Positions 27,006-33,970 of a stretch of DNA of 64,000 nucleotides are shown piece by piece. The notes beneath the pieces are model-generated. The model was given only the letters and a program-made list of their open reading frames with translations. It did not search any database and had not been told where the DNA came from. Position numbers and translations under genes: made by a program. Source of the DNA: Streptomyces lanatus (GTDB lineage: Bacteria; Actinomycetota; Actinomycetes; Streptomycetales; Streptomycetaceae); contig NZ_BNBM01000006.1 of assembly GCF_014655715.1 (NCBI RefSeq), forward strand, positions 186,001 to 250,000, in the 5' to 3' direction. The number at the start of each line of letters is the position of its first letter. The stretch's first letter is position 1.

Positions 27006-27974
27006 TCAGACAGCGGTCTTCTCGGGCTCGGCCTTCTCCTCGTCCGCGAGGGCGGCGAGGAAGCGCTCGGCGTCGAGTGCGGAGGAACAGCCGGTGCCGG
27101 CCGCGGTGATCGCCTGGCGGTAGGTGTGGTCGACGACGTCGCCGGCGCCGAAGACACCAGTGAGGTTGGTGCGGGTCGAGGGGGCTTCGACCTTGAGGTA
27201 GCCCTCCTCGTCCAGCTCCAGCTGGCCCTTGAAGAGCTCGGTGCGCGGGTCGTGGCCGATCGCGATGAACAGGCCGGTGACCGCCAGGTCCGAGAGCTCG
27301 CCGGTCTTGACGTTGCGCAGCTTCAGGCCGGAGAGCTTCTGGTCGCCCTGGACCTCGGCCACCTCGCTGTCCCACACGAACTTGATCTTCGGGTCGGCGA
27401 AGGCGCGGTCCTGCATCGCCTTGGAGGCACGCAGGCTGTCGCGGCGGTGGACGATCGTCACGGACTTGGCGAAGCGGGAGAGGAAGGTGGCCTCCTCCAT
27501 CGCGGTGTCGCCGCCGCCGATCACGGCGATGTCCTGGTCCTTGAAGAAGAAGCCGTCACAGGTGGCGCACCATGAGACGCCTCGACCGGAGAGCGCGTCC
27601 TCGTTCGGCAGGCCGAGCTTGCGGTGCTGCGAGCCGGTGGCGACGATGATGGCCTTCGCACGGTGGACCGTGCCCGCGGTGTCGGTGACGGTCTTGATCT
27701 CACCGGTCAGGTCGACGTTGACGATGTCGTCCGGGACGAGCTCGGCACCGAAGCGCTCGGCCTGGGAGCGCATGTTGTCCATGAGCTCGGGGCCCATGAT
27801 GCCGTCCTGGAAGCCCGGGAAGTTCTCCACGTCGGTCGTGTTCATGAGCGCACCGCCGGCGGTGACGGCGCCCTCGAAGACCAGCGGCTTCAGCGACGCG
27901 CGCGCGGTGTAGAGCGCCGCCGTATAGCCGGCGGGCCCGGAGCCGATGATGATCACGTTTCGGACGTCGCTCAC
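27006..27974 (-). CDS. trxB: Thioredoxin-disulfide reductase
   Basis: 322 residues. FAD-binding GSGPAG (11-16), redox-active CATC (Cys136, Cys139), the NADPH-binding GGGDTAMEEA and the C-terminal GVFGAGDV FAD motif are all present. It passes electrons from NADPH to thioredoxin. trxA follows 44 bases downstream. The upstream region carries a good SigR promoter, so induction by thiol oxidative stress is expected, as known for trxBA in S. coelicolor. Confidence 0.98.
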   Translation of the reverse strand: MSDVRNVIIIGSGPAGYTAALYTARASLKPLVFEGAVTAGGALMNTTDVENFPGFQDGIMGPELMDNMRSQAERFGAELVPDDIVNVDLTGEIKTVTDTAGTVHRAKAIIVATGSQHRKLGLPNEDALSGRGVSWCATCDGFFFKDQDIAVIGGGDTAMEEATFLSRFAKSVTIVHRRDSLRASKAMQDRAFADPKIKFVWDSEVAEVQGDQKLSGLKLRNVKTGELSDLAVTGLFIAIGHDPRTELFKGQLELDEEGYLKVEAPSTRTNLTGVFGAGDVVDHTYRQAITAAGTGCSSALDAERFLAALADEEKAEPEKTAV

Positions 27975-28045
27975 GGCTTGATTCCTCGTCTCTGGAATAC
28001 GTCGTCGGACCGGTGGGAGCCCCTTTCAGAACTCTCACCCCACCC

Positions 28046-28072
28046 AACGGATCCTAAGGGGCGCGCATTCCC
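28046..28072 (-). promoter_or_regulatory. SigR-type promoter of trxBA
   Basis: On the minus strand GGGAAT (28072-28067), exactly 18 bases, then GTT (28048-28046) fits the SigR consensus GGAAT-N18-GTT. The -10 lies about 72 bases upstream of the trxB start. Confidence 0.8.
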
Positions 28073-28144
28073 ACTGTGTCCGGGCACACGGTGACGTCAC
28101 ATTGTGGGGGTTGCCGCTGCGGAGTGAGGTGAGCCGCCCGCCGC

Positions 28145-29071
28145 TCAGTGGCGGGCGTAGGAGTCCGTCAGGAGGACGTCTGCCTTGGTGTTCGACGGCT
28201 GCTTCACGCAGGACGCGTCCATGACGTAGGCGGTGACCCGGCTGACATCGGAGGCATCGGGCAGCACGACGAGCAAAGCGTCCTTGCCCTTGTAGCGGCC
28301 TTCCTCGGCGGCAAGGGCTGTGTCATCGCGGCCGATGCCCTTGCGGATGCAGTCGGGCACCGTGATCTCGCGGAAGATGCGCGGGCTCGCGGTGTCGGCC
28401 CCGCCTTGCATGCCCAGGCTGCGATCGGGCTTTTGTGAGCTGCCCACGGAGCTCTCGCTCGTGGCGAGGAGGTCGGTGACCTTCTTCTCCAGCTTTGCCG
28501 CGGAGAAGGTATCGGAGGAGGTCTGTCCCCCGTCGGCCGAAGGACCGGCTCCTCCGCCACCCATGAGAGAGGTCAGCAGTACCGAACCCAGCCCCAGGGC
28601 CGCGGCCGTGAATGCGGCGCCGAGGACGGCGACCCTGCGGCGTCCCGTCTTCTTGCGGTCCTTGCGGCCGGGGCCGGTCGTGGAGGAACGTGCGTGACCT
28701 GCCGGACGGCCTGCGGCTGTCGATGTTTCACGTGAAACATGCGCGCCGCCGTCCGCGCTGGACATCGTGTGGGCGCCTGCACCATGCGTCTGCGCGTCCG
28801 CGTCATCGGGTGCCGTCGCGCTCAGCAGAGCTTCTGCGGCAAGGGCGGCATCGATGCGTTCGGCGACGTCGGTGGGCATGCGTGAGGCGCCAGGCAGCGT
28901 GCCGAGCAGTCCCCGGATCTCCTCCAGCGAAGCATGGACGTCCGCGCACAGCTCGCACTCGTCGAGATGGCGACGTAGATCGGCGGTCCTGGACGGCGGG
29001 AGGAGGCCCTCGGTGAGGTCGGAGATCTCGGCGACGTCCGGGTGCCCGGCCGTGTCTGTCGTGGATGTCAC
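28145..29071 (-). CDS. Zinc-finger anti-sigma factor of the SigM-type ECF sigma
   Basis: 308 residues. The N-terminal cytoplasmic anti-sigma domain has the ZAS motif His35-x3-Cys39-x2-Cys42 (RRHLDECELCADVH). A basic linker leads to one transmembrane helix (about 146-170, VAVLGAAFTAAALGLGSVLL), and about 135 residues lie outside, with Cys residues near FREITVPDCIRKG and MDASCVKQ. It should hold the adjacent sigma factor at the membrane. The ATG overlaps the sigma-factor stop by four bases. An exact parS is embedded in the linker-coding region (28725-28738). Confidence 0.9.
   Translation of the reverse strand: MTSTTDTAGHPDVAEISDLTEGLLPPSRTADLRRHLDECELCADVHASLEEIRGLLGTLPGASRMPTDVAERIDAALAAEALLSATAPDDADAQTHGAGAHTMSSADGGAHVSRETSTAAGRPAGHARSSTTGPGRKDRKKTGRRRVAVLGAAFTAAALGLGSVLLTSLMGGGGAGPSADGGQTSSDTFSAAKLEKKVTDLLATSESSVGSSQKPDRSLGMQGGADTASPRIFREITVPDCIRKGIGRDDTALAAEEGRYKGKDALLVVLPDASDVSRVTAYVMDASCVKQPSNTKADVLLTDSYARH
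28725..28738. promoter_or_regulatory. parS: parS site inside the anti-sigma gene
   Basis: Exact GTTTCACGTGAAAC; it encodes the VSRET part of HVSRETSTA in the disordered linker, where sequence constraint is low. Confidence 0.93.
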
Positions 29072-29808
29072 GCTCGCCCACCTCCGCCCTTCACAGCAGC
29101 TGAATCACTCGACCCGGTATCGCGCGGACCCGTGGCTTGTGGCCCCTCGGCAGGTGGACCCGCTGCCGGTGGGACGGATGTCCCCTGCGTCCGGTTCCGC
29201 CTCTCGCCGGGATCCTTGCCGTCACGCGTACTTTCCGGCCGTAGATGCGTGAGGAGGGGCAGGAGTCTGGCTCTGCCGCGTGCACATCGGCTCTTGACGG
29301 TGCCGGTCGGCACATCGAGGACGCGGGCGGCCTCCGCGACCGGGTAGCCCTGCATGTCCACCAGGACGAGGGCCGCCCGTTGGTCCGGCGGAAGCGTGCC
29401 GAGAGCCTCGAGGAGCTGGCGATGCAGATCGTTGCGCTCCGCCGGCGCCGAGGCGGACTCGTGCGGCTCCAGCAGCTGCTCCAGGCGCTCGGTGTCGTCG
29501 ACCGGGGAGGTCTTCCGGGAGGCAGCCTTGCGGGCGCGGTCCAGGCAGGCGTTCACCGTGATGCGGTGCAGCCACGTCGTGACGGCCGACTGGCCCCGGA
29601 AGGTGTGGGCGGCCCGGTAGGCGGACACGAGGGCGTCCTGGACGGCGTCAGCGGCTTCCTCGCGGTCGCCGAGCGTTCGCAGCGCCACCGCCCAGAGCCG
29701 GTCCCGGTGCCGCCGTACGATCTCGCCGAAGGCGTCGGGGTCGCCTTCCACGTGCAGGGCGAGGAGGTCCTGATCGCTTGTGTCGCCGTAGGCGTGGCCA
29801 TCGGTCAT
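29068..29808 (-). CDS. sigM: ECF-type RNA polymerase sigma factor (SigM group)
   Basis: 246 residues. Region 2 (about 15-90) shows DPDAFGEIVRRHRDRLWAVA, DREEAADAVQDALVSAYRAA and TFRGQSAVTTWLHRITVNAC; region 4 (about 130-180) shows LPPDQRAALVLVDMQGYPVA and the recognition helix VPTGTVKSRCARGRARL. The C-terminal 60 residues are a disordered Pro/Gly/Arg tail. Gene order sigma, anti-sigma, trxB, trxA downstream of murJ matches mycobacterial sigM-rsmA-trxB-trxC, on which the name rests. Confidence 0.9.
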   Translation of the reverse strand: MTDGHAYGDTSDQDLLALHVEGDPDAFGEIVRRHRDRLWAVALRTLGDREEAADAVQDALVSAYRAAHTFRGQSAVTTWLHRITVNACLDRARKAASRKTSPVDDTERLEQLLEPHESASAPAERNDLHRQLLEALGTLPPDQRAALVLVDMQGYPVAEAARVLDVPTGTVKSRCARGRARLLPLLTHLRPESTRDGKDPGERRNRTQGTSVPPAAGPPAEGPQATGPRDTGSSDSAAVKGGGGRA

Positions 29809-29843
29809 CGGACCCCCTCCCCTCGTCTGCGGTCAGTTGTCGG

Positions 29844-31562
29844 TCAGCTGGTGAACTTCACGTTGGTGATGGCCTGCTTGTAGCCAGGCTGACTGTAGTT
29901 GGCGGAATCGACGCCGGAGTAGGGCATCGCGGTCAGCCACACCAGCACGTAGCGGGTCTTCTCCGGCTTGTCGACCGTCACCTTCGCAGAGGTGCCGTTC
30001 GTCGTTGCCGTGCCCAGCTGCTTCATCGAGCTCAACGGTGTGGACGAATCCGGTGAGTCGGTGGCGTACAGCTTGACGGTGGTGTGAGGGCCGCCGTACC
30101 GGAGGGAGAGCGTCGCGGTCGACACGTCCTGATCGGAGCCGAGGTCGTAGACGATGCCGACGCCAGGCTTGATCACTATCTCCGGACCGTCCTTGTAGCT
30201 GTTGGTCCGCCATCCCGTCGACGTGCTGTCGTCGTACGTCTGGTCCACGTCGCCAGGATGCTGGGCATCGCCCTCGGCCACGTACTCCTGAGCGCCCTTG
30301 ATGCTGAGCGGCTTGGCCGGCTTGGTGCCGCCGCTGCCCTTGTCGCCGTCGTCCGTCGTCTGCGTCTGGTTGGAGTCCTCGGAGTTGCCGCCCTGGTCCA
30401 TGAGCGCGTCCGCGAGCTGCCAGCTGCCCAGACCCAGGGCGGCGATCAGGAGCGCCGAGACGGCCCACTTCAGGGCCTTGCCGGTGCGGCTCTGGAGCGG
30501 GGGCGGCGGAGACTGCACCGGCTGATTCGCACCGGGGTGCGTCTGGCGGCCGTATGTGCCCTGCTGGTACGTCGTGCGCTGATAGTCCGGCGGGGCCGTG
30601 AACGAGGGCTCCGGCGGGCGGATGCGGGGCATCTCGCCGACCGCCTTCACCAACTCCTCCGGAGTGGTGCATGCCGACTCATGGCGCGAGGCGGTCGCGC
30701 CGTCGTTGGCCAGCGCGCGCATGGCGAGCTCGGACAGCCCGCGGTGGACACCGGCACGCACCTGGTCCGGGGCGATCAGACCGACGTCCTTGGGCAGCCC
30801 GGACAGCCCGTAGGCGTCGCTCTCGTACGGCCAGCGCTGGGTGAGCCCGGCGTACAGCAGCGCGCCGATCGCCTCCGTGTCGGTGCGCTGCGGAGTGTCC
30901 GAGCTGATGCCGCGCAGCGCGGCGTTCACCGCGAGGCCGCGGATGCGCCACTGGCCGGACGAGGTCCGCAGTACGGCGTTCGGGTTGAGCCGCAGATGCG
31001 CCAGGCCCTCACGGTGGGCGGCGGCCATGGCGGCGGACACCTGGGTGACCATCTGGTACGCCTCGTACGGCTCCAGCGGGCCGGACGCCAGGAGCGTGGT
31101 CATCTCCGTGGCGTCGGGGAGCCATTCGTGGACGACATAGACGAGGTCGTTCTCCTCGACGGCGTCCAGCACCTGGACGAACCGAGGATCGCCGAGCAGC
31201 GCGGAGGAGCGGGCCGCGGCCAGCACGGAACGGGCCCGCGCATGGTCCGCGGGCAGGATGTGCACGCCGACGGCGCGACGGAGTTTCTCGTCGACCGCAC
31301 GCCAACTGCTGAAACCGTCCAGACGGGTGACGCACTCCTCGAGGCGGTAGCGTCTGGCGAGTTTGTGGCCGCTGTGCAGTTCGGGCGGTGAGGCCTTCCC
31401 GGGACCCTCGGTCCCGCCACTCCCCTGTGCCTCGTCGATGTCCGTGTCCCGCTCCCGATTGTTGGCCACCCCGTCGGCCGTGGACTGGTCCGCCTGAGCG
31501 GTCAGCGGCTCGTCGCCGCTGTTGTCTGCCACGTCGACGGCAGCCGTGCTCCGTTCCGCCAC
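29844..31562 (-). CDS. Membrane pseudokinase associated with MurJ
   Basis: Start GTG 31562 (572 residues) has the best ribosome-binding site (GGGGAGG); an in-frame GTG at 31658 is possible. A kinase-like fold spans about residues 65-320, but key motifs are lost: the ATP-binding Lys is replaced (VGVHILPAD), the catalytic loop reads HLRLNPNAVL instead of HRDxKPxN, and DFG is replaced by RGLAVN. One transmembrane helix (WAVSALLIAALGLGSWQL) leads to an extracellular beta-sandwich of about 150 residues resembling a discoidin/carbohydrate-binding domain (YDDSTSTGWRTNSY). It matches the C-terminal part of mycobacterial MviN. It probably serves as a regulated scaffold for MurJ rather than as an enzyme. 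Confidence 0.9.
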   Translation of the reverse strand: MAERSTAAVDVADNSGDEPLTAQADQSTADGVANNRERDTDIDEAQGSGGTEGPGKASPPELHSGHKLARRYRLEECVTRLDGFSSWRAVDEKLRRAVGVHILPADHARARSVLAAARSSALLGDPRFVQVLDAVEENDLVYVVHEWLPDATEMTTLLASGPLEPYEAYQMVTQVSAAMAAAHREGLAHLRLNPNAVLRTSSGQWRIRGLAVNAALRGISSDTPQRTDTEAIGALLYAGLTQRWPYESDAYGLSGLPKDVGLIAPDQVRAGVHRGLSELAMRALANDGATASRHESACTTPEELVKAVGEMPRIRPPEPSFTAPPDYQRTTYQQGTYGRQTHPGANQPVQSPPPPLQSRTGKALKWAVSALLIAALGLGSWQLADALMDQGGNSEDSNQTQTTDDGDKGSGGTKPAKPLSIKGAQEYVAEGDAQHPGDVDQTYDDSTSTGWRTNSYKDGPEIVIKPGVGIVYDLGSDQDVSTATLSLRYGGPHTTVKLYATDSPDSSTPLSSMKQLGTATTNGTSAKVTVDKPEKTRYVLVWLTAMPYSGVDSANYSQPGYKQAITNVKFTS

Positions 31563-31699
31563 CGTCGTTCCTGCCTCCCCATCCATTGCGCGCCGTTGGA
31601 CCCCGAGCGCGCCGTCCGACGCCGAAACCAATTGTGCCCACAGTCCGCCGCTATGCACGACACACGATGGCGGACGATGGTTGTGCGCTTACCCCCGAC

Positions 31700-33925
31700 T
31701 CAGCGACCCAGACGCCCGCGCACCATGCCGACCAGTGAGTTCAGCTCATCGATACGCATCCTGCGCGCGGCGATGAAGAAGACCCCCAGCAGCACGGCGC
31801 CGCCGGCCACCAGAGCGGCGAAGGAACCGACGACGCCCTGGCCGAGCGTCCGGCTGATCCCGTAGCAGGCCGCCCCGCTGAGCAGTACCGCGGGCACCGA
31901 GGCGAGCCCGAGCCTGGTGTACGTCCGCATCACCCGGGCGCCGTCGAGGTCGCCGCCGAGCTTCTTGCGCAGCCGTCGCCAGGCGACATTGACGCCGATC
32001 GTGTAGGCCAGGCCGTACGACGCCGCCATGCCGACCACGGCCCAGCGAGCCGGGAGAACGAGGTAGCAGACGACCGACGCGAGGGCGTTGCCGGCCGCGA
32101 CGATGACGGTGTTGTAGAAGGGGGTGCGGGTGTCCTCGTAGGCGTAGAAGGCACGCAGGACGACGTACTGCACGGAGTACGGGATCAGCCCGAGGCCGAA
32201 CGCCATCAGCATGAAGCCCATGTTGGTGGCTTCGCTGGTGCCCGAGGATCCGAACATCAAGGTGCACATGGGGATGCCGAGCGCGACGAAGCCGAAGGCG
32301 AGCGGCACGATCGCCACGGCCGTGGTGCGCAGTCCCTGCGAGATGTCGTCGCGCACCGCGCCGGCGTCGTCCTCGGCCGCGGAGCGGGAGATACGGGGCA
32401 GCAGGGCGGCCATCAGTGAGACGGTGATGATGGCCTGCGGGAGACCCCAGATGAGCTGTGCGTTGGCGTAGGCGCTGAAGCCGGTGCCGGGGACGCCGGA
32501 GTCGGTGATCGCCGCCGTGGCGAGCTGGGTCACGACGAGGGCACCGGCCTGGTTGGCGAGGACGAAGAGGATCGTCCACTTGGCCAGCATCGCGGCCTTG
32601 CCGAGGCCGTGGCCCCTCCAGTCGAAGCGCAGCCGAAGCCTGAAGCCGGTCTCGCGCAGGTACGGGATCATCGCGAGGGCCTGGACGACGAGGCCGAGGA
32701 GCACGCCCACGCCGAGCAGTTGGATGCCCTCCGGCGGAATGCTGGTGACCTCCATGCCGGAGCGCTCGGCGGTGCCGTAGACCCACAGGAAGGCGCCGAG
32801 CGTCACGATGATGACGATGTTGTTCAGGACCGGGGTCCACATCATCGCGCCGAACCGGCCGCGGGCGTTGAGGATCTGTCCCATCACGACGTGGATGCCC
32901 ATGAAGAAGATCGAGGGCAGGAAGTAACGGGTGAAGGTGACAGCGGTCTCGTTGGCCGCGGGGTTGTTCGCCAGGGGGGTCGACAGGGCCCGGACCAGGA
33001 GAGGGGCGGCGAACATGGCGAGCGCGGTGAGGACACCGAGGATCACCATGACGAGGGTCAGCAGCCGGTTGGCGTATGCCTCACCGCCGTCCTCGTCCTC
33101 CTTCATGGAGCGGACGAGCTGGGGCACGAACACGGAGTTGAGCCCGCCGCCGACGGTCAGGATGTAGATCATCGTCGGGAGCTGGTAGGCCACCTGGAAC
33201 GATTCGCCGAGCAGGCCGAGGCCCAGTGCCGAGACGATCATCGCGGACCGTACGAACCCGGTCAGGCGGGAGACCATCGTCCCCGCCGCCATCACCGCGC
33301 TCGACTTCAGCAGCCCCCCGGCCCGTCCGCCCTTCTTCGCGGCGGGCGCCGCAGCAGGAGCGGGAGCCGGTGCCTCGGCCGCCACGGGCGGCGTGGGGCC
33401 CGGAGCAGGCGCCGGAGAGGGCGCGGGGACCGTGGGCGGTGCCTGGTACTGCGGATGGCCGCCCTGCTGCTGGTCCCGGAAGAGATGCGCGAAGGCGTCG
33501 TGCTCGGGGTTCTGTTCGGTGGAGTGCGAGACGAGGTCGTCGACGCCCACATACTGCGTCGTGCGGGGGTCGTCGCCGTACGGCAGGTACTGGGTCGGGC
33601 CCTCCGGCTCGGGCGCCGGGGTCTGGGCCCACACGTTCGGGTCGGGGGCGTACGGGGACTGGGGCGGCTGGGAGTAGAGGGGGTGCTGAGGCGGGTAGGT
33701 GCCCGGTGGCGGCGGGGGGTGCGCGGCGCGGTCGTAGAGCGCTTCGGCGACCGGGTCCTGGGCGGTGAGTTCCTGGTCCCGGTAGGGGTCCTGGTTGTAG
33801 GCGTCCTGGAGGTACATGTCCGCGGGGTGCTGCGGCGGCACCTGGCCGGGCTCGGGCGGCGGGCCCTCGGGGTGCCCCGAGCTGCCCGCGGCCTGGCCGC
33901 GGTCACCGTCGTACGGCGCGTTCAT
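31700..33925 (-). CDS. murJ: Lipid II flippase MurJ (MviN)
   Basis: 741 residues. A cytoplasmic Pro/Gln/Tyr-rich extension of about 210 residues (TQYVGVDDLVSHSTEQNPEH region) precedes the MOP-superfamily domain, which starts LLKSSAVMAAGTMVSRLTGF and has about 14 transmembrane helices through to the C terminus. The conserved central-cavity Arg and the FFMGIHVVMGQILNARGRFG segment are present. It flips lipid II across the membrane. Thr/Ser residues in the long N-terminal tail are candidate phosphosites. The pseudokinase gene follows on the same strand, and DUF6049 precedes it by 45 bases. Confidence 0.97.
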   Translation of the reverse strand: MNAPYDGDRGQAAGSSGHPEGPPPEPGQVPPQHPADMYLQDAYNQDPYRDQELTAQDPVAEALYDRAAHPPPPPGTYPPQHPLYSQPPQSPYAPDPNVWAQTPAPEPEGPTQYLPYGDDPRTTQYVGVDDLVSHSTEQNPEHDAFAHLFRDQQQGGHPQYQAPPTVPAPSPAPAPGPTPPVAAEAPAPAPAAAPAAKKGGRAGGLLKSSAVMAAGTMVSRLTGFVRSAMIVSALGLGLLGESFQVAYQLPTMIYILTVGGGLNSVFVPQLVRSMKEDEDGGEAYANRLLTLVMVILGVLTALAMFAAPLLVRALSTPLANNPAANETAVTFTRYFLPSIFFMGIHVVMGQILNARGRFGAMMWTPVLNNIVIIVTLGAFLWVYGTAERSGMEVTSIPPEGIQLLGVGVLLGLVVQALAMIPYLRETGFRLRLRFDWRGHGLGKAAMLAKWTILFVLANQAGALVVTQLATAAITDSGVPGTGFSAYANAQLIWGLPQAIITVSLMAALLPRISRSAAEDDAGAVRDDISQGLRTTAVAIVPLAFGFVALGIPMCTLMFGSSGTSEATNMGFMLMAFGLGLIPYSVQYVVLRAFYAYEDTRTPFYNTVIVAAGNALASVVCYLVLPARWAVVGMAASYGLAYTIGVNVAWRRLRKKLGGDLDGARVMRTYTRLGLASVPAVLLSGAACYGISRTLGQGVVGSFAALVAGGAVLLGVFFIAARRMRIDELNSLVGMVRGRLGR

Positions 33926-33970
33926 GGTTACCCCACCTCATCGTCCCGGGCCCACCGGCCACGACATCGC

